Source: Alloactinosynnema sp. L-07
GTDB lineage: Bacteria > Actinomycetota > Actinomycetes > Mycobacteriales > Pseudonocardiaceae
Direction of reading: 5' to 3'
Length of the DNA: 64,000 nucleotides
Assembly (NCBI RefSeq): GCF_900070365.1
Contig: NZ_LN850107.1
Span: forward strand, 4,030,001-4,094,000
Shown one piece after another: positions 27,248-35,801 of the stretch. The notes beneath the pieces were generated by a model. It ran no database searches. It saw nothing but the letters and a program-made list of their open reading frames with translations, and was not told the DNA's origin. How positions within the stretch are numbered: position 1 is the stretch's first letter; every line of letters starts with the position of its first letter. The translations under genes were made by a program, and so were the position numbers.

Positions 27248-28875
27248 GCGGCACCGCGCAGCGCGGTCGGGGTGGTGAGCACCGGCTGGCCGGACGGGGT
27301 GAGCCGCACGACCAGGGACCGGCGCCAGATCGCGTCGTCTTTGACCGGGTAGTCGGTGCGGACGTGGCAGCCGCGCGACTCGGTTCGGGTGGCCGCGGCG
27401 GCGATCAGCGAGCGCGCGACCAGCGTCAGCGCGGCGTCCTCGACGGCGGCCCGGGTGTCCAGCGGTCGGTCGACCGCGGACACGTCGAGCACGGAGCCGA
27501 CCACCGCCAGCCCCTCGGCCTCGCGGCCGATCGCGGCGTAGCGGCTCATCACGCGCTGCAGGGAGTCCCGCTCGGCGACCGGCGTGACCGGCAGGTCGGA
27601 CACCACGGCGAGCCGCGGGTCGCCCAGCCTGCCCGCCGCGAGATCCGCGGCGACCGCCTCGGCGGCCCGAGCGCCGACGACCAGGCCCTCCAACAGGCTG
27701 TTGGACGCCAGCCGGTTCGCCCCGTGCAGGCCGATGCTGGCGACCTCGCCCGCCGCGTACAGTCCTGGCACCGCCGTCCGTCCGTCCACAGTGGTCATGA
27801 CGCCGCCGCAGGAGAAGTGCGCGGCTGGCGCGACCGGGATCGGGGTGACCGCCGGATCGATTCCCACGCTCAGGCAGGCCTGGTACACGGTCGGGAACCG
27901 CTTGGCGAAGTCGATGTCGGCGAGGTTTGTGGCGTCGAGGAAGACGTGGTCGTCGACCCCGCCGCGCCCCTCGGCCATCCGGCGGGTGATCGCGGCGGCC
28001 ACGACGTCGCGCGGGGCCAGGTCGACCAGCGGGTGCACGCCCCGCATGACCGAGGCGCCGGTCGCGTCGATGAGCACCGCGCCCTCGCCGCGCACCGCCT
28101 CGGTGACCAGCGGGCAGCGCCCCCGCGCGCCATGGCCGGTGTACAGAACGGTCGGGTGGAACTGCACGAACTCGATGTCGGCCAGCGGCGCCCCGGCCCG
28201 CAGCGCCAGCGCGAGCCCGTCGCCGGTGGCGACCTCCGGGTTCGAGGTGGCCTGGTAGAGCTGGCCGAGGCCACCGGAGGCGAGCAACACGGCGGGCGCG
28301 CTGATCACGCCCGGCACCCCGGAACCGTCAAGGACCATCAACCCGGCGACCGCGCCGGAGCCGGTTCGCACGGCCTGCACGGCCACGTGGTGCTCCAGCA
28401 CCGGCACCCGGCCGTCCCTGGCCGCGGCGATGAGCGCCCGCTCGACCTCGGCGCCGGTCGCGTCGCCGCCCGCGTGCACCACGCGGAAAGCGCTGTGGCC
28501 GCCCTCACGGGTGCGGGCCAGTTTGCCGTCGGCACCAGGGTCGAACACCGCGCCCAGCTCACGCAGCCGGGTGACCGCGGCGGGGCCGTCGGCGATGATC
28601 GCCCGAACGGCGTCCTCGTCGCACAGGCCCGCGCCCGCGACCAGGGTGTCGGCCACGTGCTTGTCGACCGAGTCGCCCTCGTCGTGCTGGTCGGGTAAGA
28701 CGACGGCGACGCCGCCCTGTGCCCAGCGGGTATTGCCGTCGACCGCCTCGGCCTTGGTGACCACCAGGACCCGCAGCCCCAGTGAGTGCGCCCGCAGCGC
28801 CGCGGTCAGCCCGGCCACGCCGGTACCGACGATGACGAGGTCAGCCCGGGCTTCCCAGCGTGGGCCGCCGGTCAT
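27244..28875 (-). CDS. nadB: L-aspartate oxidase
   Basis: A 543-residue flavoprotein. The FAD-binding start is [16 protein letters not shown], followed by [12 protein letters not shown], the substrate-domain HRVxxAGGDATG-like [23 protein letters not shown], and the C-terminal helical domain with [12 protein letters not shown]. It oxidises aspartate to iminoaspartate, which NadA condenses. Coupled to nadA and nadC by 4-base overlaps. As usual it may use oxygen or fumarate as acceptor. Confidence 0.96.
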   Translation of the reverse strand: MTGGPRWEARADLVIVGTGVAGLTAALRAHSLGLRVLVVTKAEAVDGNTRWAQGGVAVVLPDQHDEGDSVDKHVADTLVAGAGLCDEDAVRAIIADGPAAVTRLRELGAVFDPGADGKLARTREGGHSAFRVVHAGGDATGAEVERALIAAARDGRVPVLEHHVAVQAVRTGSGAVAGLMVLDGSGVPGVISAPAVLLASGGLGQLYQATSNPEVATGDGLALALRAGAPLADIEFVQFHPTVLYTGHGARGRCPLVTEAVRGEGAVLIDATGASVMRGVHPLVDLAPRDVVAAAITRRMAEGRGGVDDHVFLDATNLADIDFAKRFPTVYQACLSVGIDPAVTPIPVAPAAHFSCGGVMTTVDGRTAVPGLYAAGEVASIGLHGANRLASNSLLEGLVVGARAAEAVAADLAAGRLGDPRLAVVSDLPVTPVAERDSLQRVMSRYAAIGREAEGLAVVGSVLDVSAVDRPLDTRAAVEDAALTLVARSLIAAAATRTESRGCHVRTDYPVKDDAIWRRSLVVRLTPSGQPVLTTPTALRGAA

Positions 28876-29879
28876 TCGCCACCGCCGGACGTGCCGATCT
28901 CGATCATGCGCTGCACGGCGCCCCGGGCGCGCGCGGCGGTCTCGAGGTCGACGTGCACCTCGTCGGCGCCTTCGCGCAGCGACCGCAGCAGCGCGGCGGG
29001 CGTGATCATCTTCATGTACTTGCAGGACGCGCGGTCGTTGACGGCGTTGAACTCGATGCCGGGGGCGGCCTTGCGCAGCTGGTGCAGCATGCCGACCTCG
29101 GTGGCGACCAGCACCGACTTGGCCTTGGTCGACCGCGCCTGGGTCACCATGTCTCCGGTCGAGAGGATCTTGACCTTCGCGCTGGGCACGATGCCCTCAC
29201 CGGCGAGGTAGAGCGCCGAGGTTGCGCAGCCGCACTCGGGGTGGATGAACAGGTCGGCGTCGGGGTTGGCCGCGGCGCGCGCGGCCAGTTCGGGGCCGTT
29301 GATGCCCGCGTGCACGTGGCACTCGCCTGCCCAGATGTGCAGGTTCTCGCGGCCGGTCTCGCGCTTGACGTGCGCGCCGAGGAACTGGTCCGGCAGGAAC
29401 AGCACCTCGCGGTCGGCCGGGATGGACCGGACGACGTCGACGGCGTTGGACGACGTGCAGCAGATGTCGGTCTCGGCCTTCACCTCGGCGGTGGTGTTCA
29501 CGTAGGACACCACGACCGCACCGGGGTGCTCGGCCTTCCAGGCCCGCAGCTCAGCGCCGGTGATCGAGTCGGCAAGCGAGCAGCCCGCACGCGCGTCCGG
29601 AATCAGCACGGTCTTCTCGGGGGCCAGGATCTTGGCGGTCTCCGCCATGAAGTGCACGCCGCAGAACACGATCGTCGACGCGTCGCTGGTGGCCGCGATG
29701 CGGCTCAGCGCCAGCGAGTCGCCGGTGTGGTCGGCGATGTCCTGGATCTCCGGCAGCTGGTAGTTGTGCGCGAGCAGCACGGCGTCGCGCTCCTTGGCCA
29801 ACCTGCGCACTTCGTCCCGCCACTCGCTGTTCGGCTCCACCCCGCTGTAGGGGGTCAGGTCGATCAGTTCCGCGGTCAT
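28872..29879 (-). CDS. nadA: Quinolinate synthase
   Basis: A 335-residue NadA. The three [4Fe-4S] cysteines are seen in [28 protein letters not shown] and [28 protein letters not shown] and [12 protein letters not shown] are also family motifs. It condenses iminoaspartate with dihydroxyacetone phosphate to give quinolinate. First gene of nadABC; the ATG is preceded by GAGGAG. A perfect dyad in the 59-base gap to the divergent NrtR-type gene suggests repression when NAD or its breakdown products are plentiful. Confidence 0.96.
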   Translation of the reverse strand: MTAELIDLTPYSGVEPNSEWRDEVRRLAKERDAVLLAHNYQLPEIQDIADHTGDSLALSRIAATSDASTIVFCGVHFMAETAKILAPEKTVLIPDARAGCSLADSITGAELRAWKAEHPGAVVVSYVNTTAEVKAETDICCTSSNAVDVVRSIPADREVLFLPDQFLGAHVKRETGRENLHIWAGECHVHAGINGPELAARAAANPDADLFIHPECGCATSALYLAGEGIVPSAKVKILSTGDMVTQARSTKAKSVLVATEVGMLHQLRKAAPGIEFNAVNDRASCKYMKMITPAALLRSLREGADEVHVDLETAARARGAVQRMIEIGTSGGGE

Positions 29880-29915
29880 CGGGCCCTCCTCGTTTGTCCG
29901 ATTTCCGATCCCGAG

Positions 29916-29938
29916 GTTTTCGCCTTAGGATCGAAAAC
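29916..29938. promoter_or_regulatory. Candidate NrtR operator between nadA and nrtR
   Basis: GTTTTCG (29916-29922) and CGAAAAC (29932-29938) are a perfect 7-base inverted repeat with a 9-base centre. The right arm abuts the nrtR ATG at 29939. The site sits between the divergent nadABC operon and the NrtR-type gene, the place expected for an autoregulated NAD repressor operator. Confidence 0.65.
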
Positions 29939-30658
29939 ATGACAGATGCTACCACCGCTTCACCGGGCATCGCTCACGAAGTACTCGCGGCGGTACTCCA
30001 GGTGAGAGCGGGATCACTACAGGTGGTGCTGTGGGAACGGGCCATGGAACCGCACGCGCACCGTTGGGCACTGCCCGGCGGCAGGCTGCACGCGGAGGAG
30101 GATGTCGAGGCCTCGATCCGGCGCCAGCTGGCCGAGAAGGTCGATGTGCGAAAGGTCTCTCACGTCGAGCAGGTAGCCGTTTTCAGCGCGCCGGACCGGG
30201 TCCCCAGTCCGCGGGTCATCGCGACCGCGTTCCTGTGTCTGGTGCCGTCCCACCTGGACCCGGAGCTGCCGCCGGACACGGAGTGGCATTCCCTCGACGG
30301 CCTGCCCGCGACAGCCTTCGACCACGAGACCATCGCCGTGCGTGCCCAGCACCGGCTGCGCTCGAAGCTGTCGTACACGAACATCGGCTTCGCCTTGGCG
30401 CCGCCCGCGTTCACCATCTCCGAACTGCGTGAGCTCTACTCGGCGGCGTTGGGCTATCGCGTGTCGGCGACGAACCTGCAGCGGGTGCTGGCCCGCCGTG
30501 GTCTGCTGGTCCCGACCGGTGAGACAGCCCGGCCAGGACGCGCGGGCGGCAGGCCCGCGGCCCAGTTCCGATTCGCCGACACCCGAATGGCTGTCACCGA
30601 TCCGTTCGCCGTCCTGAGGCCACCAGCCGGTGACCAAGCGCTAGGCCGACCGAACTAA
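29939..30658 (+). CDS. nrtR: Nudix-related transcriptional regulator of NAD synthesis, NrtR type
   Basis: A 239-residue protein: an N-terminal Nudix-like domain (residues about 12-150, with RWALPGGRLHAEEDVEASIR) and a C-terminal winged helix (about 155-235, FTISELRELYSAALGYRVSA then TNLQRVLARRGLL). The Nudix box is degenerate: where catalytic members have REUxEE, this has RQLAEK, losing two metal-binding glutamates. That is expected for NrtR, which binds ADP-ribose or NAD-related nucleotides as a signal and does not hydrolyse them. Position divergent from nadABC with a dyad between them strongly supports the assignment. The ATG directly follows the operator, so the message may be leaderless. 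Confidence 0.88.
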   Translation: MTDATTASPGIAHEVLAAVLQVRAGSLQVVLWERAMEPHAHRWALPGGRLHAEEDVEASIRRQLAEKVDVRKVSHVEQVAVFSAPDRVPSPRVIATAFLCLVPSHLDPELPPDTEWHSLDGLPATAFDHETIAVRAQHRLRSKLSYTNIGFALAPPAFTISELRELYSAALGYRVSATNLQRVLARRGLLVPTGETARPGRAGGRPAAQFRFADTRMAVTDPFAVLRPPAGDQALGRPN

Positions 30659-30703
30659 CCGTGACTCACCGGACAGCGGACGGCCCCGCTTCGTCGTAGC
30701 GTG

Positions 30704-31390
30704 ATGCCCGTGGCCGACTCGCTCCCGCTGTTTCCCCTGCAGGCAGTACTGCTGCCCGGAGCGAACCTGCCCCTGCACATCTTCGAGCCTCGGTATCGGC
30801 AGTTGACGGTTGACCTGGTGACCGGGACGGTGCCGGACCGGCGGTTCGGCGTGATCGCGATGCGGCCGTCTTCCGGGCATGAGATCACTGACCTGTCCCA
30901 GCTTCAGGAGATTGGGTGTTCGGCGGCGTTGCGGCAGGCCAAGCGGCTGCCTGATGGGCGGTTCGACATCATCAGCACTGGGGAGCTTCGGTTCCGGCTG
31001 CTGGATATCGACGCTTCCAGCGCGCCGTATCTGATCGGGTCGGTGGAGTGGGTGCCTGACGTGCCTCAGCAAGGGGCTCCGGCGGCTTCGGTGGCCGAGC
31101 TCGCCGAAGCCGCTCGGTCGGCTCATCGGCGGTATTGCGAGGCGGCTTGGCAGCCTGAGGATTGGAGTGAGCCGCCTGTCGATACCGATGTGTGCGAGTT
31201 GGCGCATGCGCTGGCGGCTGATTGTTTGTTGACGATGACCGATAAGCAGCGGATTTTGGAGGAGGCTCGGCCGTTGCATCGGCTTCGGCTCGTTGGTGAG
31301 TTGTTGAGTCGGGAGGCTGGGTTGTTGTCTACTCTGCGCGCTGTTCCCGCGCCGCCTTCGGAGTTCAGCTCTCCGTACAGTTTGAACTGA
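30704..31390 (+). CDS. LON peptidase N-terminal (substrate-binding) domain protein
   Basis: A 228-residue stand-alone LON-N domain. Signature segments are LPLFPLQAVLLPGANLPLHIFE, YRQLTVDLV and FGVIAMRPSSGHE, followed by a helical region. No ATPase or protease domain follows, so it is not Lon itself; such proteins are widespread in actinobacteria and of unknown function, perhaps peptide or substrate binding. Start uncertain among GTG 30701, ATG 30704 and GTG 30710. A terminator follows the stop. Confidence 0.85.
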   Translation: MPVADSLPLFPLQAVLLPGANLPLHIFEPRYRQLTVDLVTGTVPDRRFGVIAMRPSSGHEITDLSQLQEIGCSAALRQAKRLPDGRFDIISTGELRFRLLDIDASSAPYLIGSVEWVPDVPQQGAPAASVAELAEAARSAHRRYCEAAWQPEDWSEPPVDTDVCELAHALAADCLLTMTDKQRILEEARPLHRLRLVGELLSREAGLLSTLRAVPAPPSEFSSPYSLN

Positions 31391-31399
31391 TTATTAGGT

Positions 31400-31431
31400 C
31401 CGCACCGTCGGGTGAAGGTGAGCGGGTGCGG
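31400..31431 (+). terminator. Terminator between convergent genes
   Basis: CCGCACC (31400-31406) pairs with GGTGCGG (31425-31431) and is followed by CTTTCT. It lies 9 bases after the LON-domain stop and 4 bases before the stop of the convergent CoA-binding gene, so it mainly serves the plus strand. Confidence 0.6.
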
Positions 31432-31435
31432 CTTT

Positions 31436-31840
31436 CTACCATTCGATTGCTGGGCAGCGGTCCATGACCATGCGTAGGCCTGCGGCGGTTGTGCGTTCGT
31501 AGGCGGGCTGGTCGATGACGTTCAGTTGGAACCAGACGGCCTTTGCTCCGATGGTGACGGCTTGGTCCGCGAAGGCAGGCGCGGCGTCGGTGCGGCGGAA
31601 GACATCCACGCAGTCGACCTCGAAGGGGATGTCGGCCAGGGAGGCATAGCCCTGTTCACCCCAGACGGTTTCCGCTGAGGGGTGTACTGGGACGATTCGT
31701 TTTCCCTTTCGCTGGAGGAATTTGGCTACTCCGTGTGCGGCGCGCGAGGGGTTGTCCGCCAATCCCACGATGGCCCAGGTCTGACATTCGTCGATGATCC
31801 AGCGGATCGTGTCCGGGTCGGCCCATGGTTCTGCTCGCAT
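31436..31840 (-). CDS. CoA-binding domain protein (YccU-like)
   Basis: A 134-residue Rossmann-fold protein of the succinyl-CoA-synthetase-like CoA-binding family. Typical segments are WAIVGLADNPSRAAHGVAKF, GKRIVPVHPSAETVWGEQGY, VDCVDVFRRTDAAPAFADQA and AKAVWFQLNV. The Cys of family members that use it (as in the WMQxG-like strand) is not present. Function unknown; may bind CoA or a dinucleotide. The ATG at 31840 is favoured over an upstream frame start because the homologous part begins there. Divergent from the NmrA-like gene 31 bases away. Confidence 0.8.
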   Translation of the reverse strand: MRAEPWADPDTIRWIIDECQTWAIVGLADNPSRAAHGVAKFLQRKGKRIVPVHPSAETVWGEQGYASLADIPFEVDCVDVFRRTDAAPAFADQAVTIGAKAVWFQLNVIDQPAYERTTAAGLRMVMDRCPAIEW

Positions 31841-31871
31841 CGTTCCAGGATGCCACTTGGTACCGTCAGGT

Positions 31872-32717
31872 GTGGAAGATCGACTTGTCACCGTCATGGG
31901 GCCTACCGGCAAGACCGGTCGGCACGTCGTCCAGCAGGCCGTTGAGCGAGGGTGGACGGTGCGGGCCGCTGGTCGGCGGCCTGCGGCGGCTGGGGAGTGG
32001 GTGCCGTTCGAGTGGGACGATCCGGGTACTTGGGAGCCTGCGTTCGCGGGTAGCGATGCGGCCTACATCCTCATTCCGTTCAACCATCCGGGCGCGCCCG
32101 AGCGTGCGCCTGAGGTGATTGAGGCGGCGGTGCGGGCTGGGGTTCCGCGGATCGCGCTGCTGTCGACCGTCGATGTCGATCATGCGCCCGACGACGATCC
32201 CACCAAGGTCGCCGAGCGGACTCTCGCCGGGCTTCCCGTCCGGTCGACGATGGTGCGGCCGACGTGGTTTCTGGACAACTTCACCGTGGGGTCGTTCAAG
32301 GGCATGCTTGAGACGGGCGAGTTGCGGCTGCCCGCTGGTGATGGGCTGATCCCGTTCGTCGACACGCGGGATGTCGCGGCGGTCGCGGTGGCGGCTATGG
32401 CGGCGGGTGGGCCGGAAGGGGTGCTGCCGGTCACCGGGCCCGCGGCCGTCGACCACCACGTCGTCGCCGAGGCGTTGGCGGACGCGCTGGATGTTCCGAT
32501 GCGCTATGTCCCGGTGTCGGGTGCGGAGTTCGTCGATCTGTTGCGCGGCCGTGGGTTCGCCACCGAATACGGCGAGTTTCTCGCTGAGGCGCTGATCAAG
32601 GTGGCCGACGGGCGGCTGGAGTTGCCCGTGTCGGACACCGTGCCCCGGGTGGTGGGCAGGCCCGCGTACTCGGTGTCCGACTTCGCCAGGGACTACGCCG
32701 TGAACAGTCGCCCGTAA
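31872..32717 (+). CDS. NmrA-like NAD(P)-binding protein
   Basis: A 281-residue atypical short-chain dehydrogenase of the NmrA/YtfG group. The nucleotide motif is MGPTGKTGRHVVQQA near the start. VRSTMVRPTWFLDNF and PFVDTRDVAAVAVAAM are typical. Members are NAD(P)-dependent reductases or redox sensors. The GTG at 31872 gives a normal N-terminus, whereas upstream extension is in an unrelated frame. Its 3' end overlaps the racemase-like gene by 25 bases, convergently, so it is probably not part of that cluster. Confidence 0.85.
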   Translation: MEDRLVTVMGPTGKTGRHVVQQAVERGWTVRAAGRRPAAAGEWVPFEWDDPGTWEPAFAGSDAAYILIPFNHPGAPERAPEVIEAAVRAGVPRIALLSTVDVDHAPDDDPTKVAERTLAGLPVRSTMVRPTWFLDNFTVGSFKGMLETGELRLPAGDGLIPFVDTRDVAAVAVAAMAAGGPEGVLPVTGPAAVDHHVVAEALADALDVPMRYVPVSGAEFVDLLRGRGFATEYGEFLAEALIKVADGRLELPVSDTVPRVVGRPAYSVSDFARDYAVNSRP

Positions 32718-33475
32718 CCGAGGACGGCCGCCGGATCCACCCGCGCGGTGCGCAGGCAGTGCCACAGGCACGCCTGGTTCGACGTGACCACCGGCAGTCC
32801 CAGATCGGCCTCCAACGGCCCGATGGTGTCGACGCACCGCAGGCCGTTGCCCGCGATCACCACGCCGTCGGCGCCTGCTGGAATCGCGCGGCGGATCTGG
32901 TGGTAGACCTGTTCCGGGCGCACCTCCCACTGTGCGCCCGCGTCCCACAGTTCCCATGGTCGCAGGTCTCCGCCGACGTCCAACCGGTCCATGGCGACCG
33001 GCGGGAAACCGGCCGCTGTCAGGTACTCCCGCCCTGCGGCGACTATCTCGTCCTTGAACCAAGGTGGCACCAGGACGTACGGCGCCGTCATGCCCACCGC
33101 GTCCATGGCCGCGACGGTCGCCTGGGCGGCCGTCAGCGCGGGGATGCCCTGGGCGCGAACGCTTGCCTGCTCCGCGAAGGCTTTGTCGAACTCCGCTCCA
33201 CCGAGGAAGCTGCTGGTGGTGAAGCACACGCAGATCGCGTCGAGTCGCATTCCGCCGAAGCAGTCCAGGCCGCGGGCGATATCCGGGGACTCGGCCACCA
33301 CCCGCGCCTGGTCGCCGTACTCCGAGGTTCCCGGCCTGCGCGGGCTGGCGAAGCGGGCCGCGTTCACCGCGACCCCGGCCGGTGCCATGGCCCAGAACTC
33401 CGCCTCCGCCACCGGATCGTGGTCGATCACCAGGATGCCGAACGCGGCGCGCCAGCCCCAGCTGTCGGTGAGCAT
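32693..33475 (-). CDS. Asp/Glu racemase superfamily protein, maleate isomerase/EutA-like, lacking both catalytic Cys
   Basis: A 260-residue protein of the aspartate/glutamate racemase, maleate isomerase and arylmalonate decarboxylase group. Recognisable parts are GVAVNAARFASP near the N-terminus, CFTTSSFLGG, GNGLRCVDTIGPLE and PVVTSNQACLW. In maleate isomerases the first site is a CTS motif and the second a CTGLR motif. Here Thr86 and Gly209 stand in these places, so the two-Cys mechanism is not possible, though Cys84 and Cys214 lie near. It is the last gene of the cluster at 32.7-39.7 kb, 9 bases after the exporter gene. Possible roles are decarboxylation or ligand binding; I would not name a reaction. 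Confidence 0.8.
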   Translation of the reverse strand: MLTDSWGWRAAFGILVIDHDPVAEAEFWAMAPAGVAVNAARFASPRRPGTSEYGDQARVVAESPDIARGLDCFGGMRLDAICVCFTTSSFLGGAEFDKAFAEQASVRAQGIPALTAAQATVAAMDAVGMTAPYVLVPPWFKDEIVAAGREYLTAAGFPPVAMDRLDVGGDLRPWELWDAGAQWEVRPEQVYHQIRRAIPAGADGVVIAGNGLRCVDTIGPLEADLGLPVVTSNQACLWHCLRTARVDPAAVLGYGRLFTA

Positions 33476-33484
33476 CGGTCCTCC

Positions 33485-34402
33485 CTATTCGGCGGTGACC
33501 TTGGCGGGTTCGGCGGTGGAAGGCTTGGTGGCCAGCCGGTTCTCGGCGAAAGCGAGCGCGGCGAGGACGACAAGCGTGCCGACGATCATGTTCCAGGTGA
33601 TCGGCTCGCCAAGCAGGCCGACGCTGATCGCCACGGCGGTGACCGGCACCAGGTAGTTGACCGAGGACGCGGTGGCGGCTCCGGCGTCGGTGATGAGTCG
33701 GAAGTAGATCAGGTACGCGAGGCCGGTGCCGACCACACCGAGGAGCACGATGCTGACCACGACCGACACGCGCAGATCCGGGGTCTGCCAGGGGAAGAAC
33801 GGTGTGATGGCCGCCTGCAGGATACTGGCCGCGATCACCTGCGTGGTGGACGAGACCAGTGGTGGGATCCCCTTCTGCGACAACATCTTCCGCACATACA
33901 CCGTCTGCGCGGCATAGCACGCCGCCGCGGCGAGTACGGCCAACTGGCCGGGCAGCGAACCCAGTTCCCCGTCCTCGGCCCACGGCTTGATCACGATGAC
34001 AACACCGACGAAGCCGAGGCCGAAGCCCACGATCTTGCGCCACGTGGCCCGTTCGGTGTTGAGCGCGACCGTCGACGCGGCCAGGGTCAGCAGCGGGGTC
34101 GCCGCGATGAGCACGCCCGCCATCGCCGCGGTGGTGCGCTGTTCACCCCACGCCAGCAACAGAAACGGCGCGACCATGCCGAGAACCGCGGTGACAGCGA
34201 TGTGTCCCCACACCGCGGGCACCTTCGGGAGCCTGCCGCCGGTGAACCGCAGCACCGAGTAGAGCACAGCGGCGCCCAGCACCACCCGCACCAACACCAG
34301 TTGAGCCGGGGTCAGGCCGCCGACGGCGACCTTGATGAACGTGTAGCTGGCGCCCCAGATCGCGGCGAGCAGCAGGAACAGCATCAGGTTGACACGACTC
34401 AT
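33485..34402 (-). CDS. EamA/DMT-family transporter
   Basis: A 305-residue membrane protein with ten hydrophobic segments in two EamA repeats. First-repeat motifs are LAAIWGASYTFIKVAVGGLTPAQLVLVR; second-repeat ones are VNYLVPVTAVAISVGLLGEPIT. DMT proteins usually export amino acids or small metabolites. It sits in the middle of the putative biosynthetic cluster (12 bases after the TrpB2-like gene, 9 before the racemase-like gene), so it is a reasonable candidate for exporting the cluster product. Confidence 0.88.
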   Translation of the reverse strand: MSRVNLMLFLLLAAIWGASYTFIKVAVGGLTPAQLVLVRVVLGAAVLYSVLRFTGGRLPKVPAVWGHIAVTAVLGMVAPFLLLAWGEQRTTAAMAGVLIAATPLLTLAASTVALNTERATWRKIVGFGLGFVGVVIVIKPWAEDGELGSLPGQLAVLAAAACYAAQTVYVRKMLSQKGIPPLVSSTTQVIAASILQAAITPFFPWQTPDLRVSVVVSIVLLGVVGTGLAYLIYFRLITDAGAATASSVNYLVPVTAVAISVGLLGEPITWNMIVGTLVVLAALAFAENRLATKPSTAEPAKVTAE

Positions 34403-34414
34403 CTTCTGCGGTCC

Positions 34415-35779
34415 TTAAACGTGGGCGGGGGCGGGGATGCTGGCCAGCCCGAAGTCGAGGGCGTCGTCGGACAGCGCGTCGTCGGGCAGTTCACCGGCAA
34501 GGTAGCGCTGGTAGGCCACGAGATCGAAGTCCCCGTGGCCGGACAGGCCGAGCAGGATGGCCTTGCTGGTGCCGTCCTCGCGGCAGCGGATGGCCTCGTC
34601 GATGGCGCCGCGGATCGCGTGCGTCGACTCGGGGGCGGGCACGATGCCTTCGGTCCTGGCGAACAGCACGCCCGCCTCGAAGCAGTCGTTCTGCCGCACC
34701 GAGACCGCCTCCATCAGCTTGTCCTCGACGGCGCGGCTGATCAGCGGGGCGATGTTGTGCGCGCGCAGGCCGCCCGCGTGGAAGGCGGGCGGGACGAACT
34801 TGTGCCCCAGGGTGTGCATGCGGAACAGCGGCGTCAGACCCTGCGAATCGGCGTGGTCGTAGGCGATGCGGCCGCGGGTCAGCGTCGGGCAGGCGGCGGG
34901 CTCGACGGCGATGAGCCGCAGCTCCGGACCGCCGCGCAACTGGTTGCGCAGGAAGGGGAAGGCCAGGCCTGCCAGGTTGCTGCCGCCGCCCGCGGCGCCG
35001 ACGACGATGTCGGGGTAGTCGTCGGCGAGCTCCATCTGCTTGATGGCTTCCTGGCCGATGACCGACTGGTGGGCGCACACGTGGTTGAGCGCGCTGCCTC
35101 TGGTGTAGCCGTAGTCCGGGTTGGCGAAGGCGAACTGCAGCGCCTCCGACTTGGCGGTGCCGAGGCTGCCGGGGTGGTCGGGCCGTTCGCCCAGGATCGT
35201 GCGGCCCGCCTCGGTCTCGGTGCTGGGGCTGGCCGAGCAGGTCGCCCCGTAGGTCTCCATCAGGGTGCGCCGGTAGGGCTTCTGCTCGAAGCTGACCTTG
35301 ACCATGAAGACCTTGGCTTCCATGCCGAACAAGGCCGCGGCCAGCGCCACCGCGCTGCCCCACTGGCCCGCGCCCGTCTCGCCGACCAGGCCGGTCTTGC
35401 CCGCGAGCTTGTTGTAGTACGCCTGCGGGATCGCGGTGTTGGGCTTGAAGCTGCCGGTGGGCGCGACGCCCTCGTACTTGTAGTAGATCCGGGCGGGCGT
35501 GCCCAGCGCCTGCTCCAGCGCACGGGCGCGGTAGAGCGGGGTGCAGCGCCACTTGGCGTAGTGCTGGCGGACCGGCTCGGGGATCTCGAACTCGTCGGCG
35601 CTGCTCAGTTCCTGCTCGACCAGCGGCGGCGCCATCGTCCTGGCCAGCCCGTCGAAGCCCACCGGCTCGCGCGTCACCGGGTCGATGATGGGGGCCACCT
35701 CGCCGATGTCGGCGGCCGGGTTGAGCCAGGTGCGGGGGATCTCCGACTCGACGAGTTCGTACTTGATCGGATCGATCAT
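34415..35779 (-). CDS. TrpB2-like PLP-dependent enzyme
   Basis: A 454-residue fold-type II PLP enzyme of the TrpB2 (tryptophan synthase beta-like) family. Features include RCTPLYRARALEQALG, the PLP lysine K112 in PTGSFKPNTA, the catalytic glutamate E134 in GETGAGQWGSA, and the phosphate loop AAGGGSNLAG. TrpB2 and TrpB usually have His before the PLP lysine; here it is Phe111. There is no TrpA or other trp gene nearby. Within this cluster it could make a beta-substituted amino acid from serine or a related substrate (inference); housekeeping tryptophan synthesis is less likely. Confidence 0.88.
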   Translation of the reverse strand: MIDPIKYELVESEIPRTWLNPAADIGEVAPIIDPVTREPVGFDGLARTMAPPLVEQELSSADEFEIPEPVRQHYAKWRCTPLYRARALEQALGTPARIYYKYEGVAPTGSFKPNTAIPQAYYNKLAGKTGLVGETGAGQWGSAVALAAALFGMEAKVFMVKVSFEQKPYRRTLMETYGATCSASPSTETEAGRTILGERPDHPGSLGTAKSEALQFAFANPDYGYTRGSALNHVCAHQSVIGQEAIKQMELADDYPDIVVGAAGGGSNLAGLAFPFLRNQLRGGPELRLIAVEPAACPTLTRGRIAYDHADSQGLTPLFRMHTLGHKFVPPAFHAGGLRAHNIAPLISRAVEDKLMEAVSVRQNDCFEAGVLFARTEGIVPAPESTHAIRGAIDEAIRCREDGTSKAILLGLSGHGDFDLVAYQRYLAGELPDDALSDDALDFGLASIPAPAHV

Positions 35780-35801
35780 GTGCTTCGTCCTTAGTGTGTT
35801 A

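Noticed and set aside
31866..34043. 725-residue minus-strand frame across the NmrA-like, racemase-like and exporter genes
   Set aside because: Shadow frame of several real genes, Arg/Gly-rich, without domains.
34415..35779. Housekeeping tryptophan synthase
   Set aside because: No trpA or other trp genes adjacent, TrpB2-type length and an altered PLP motif; it lies within a biosynthetic run.
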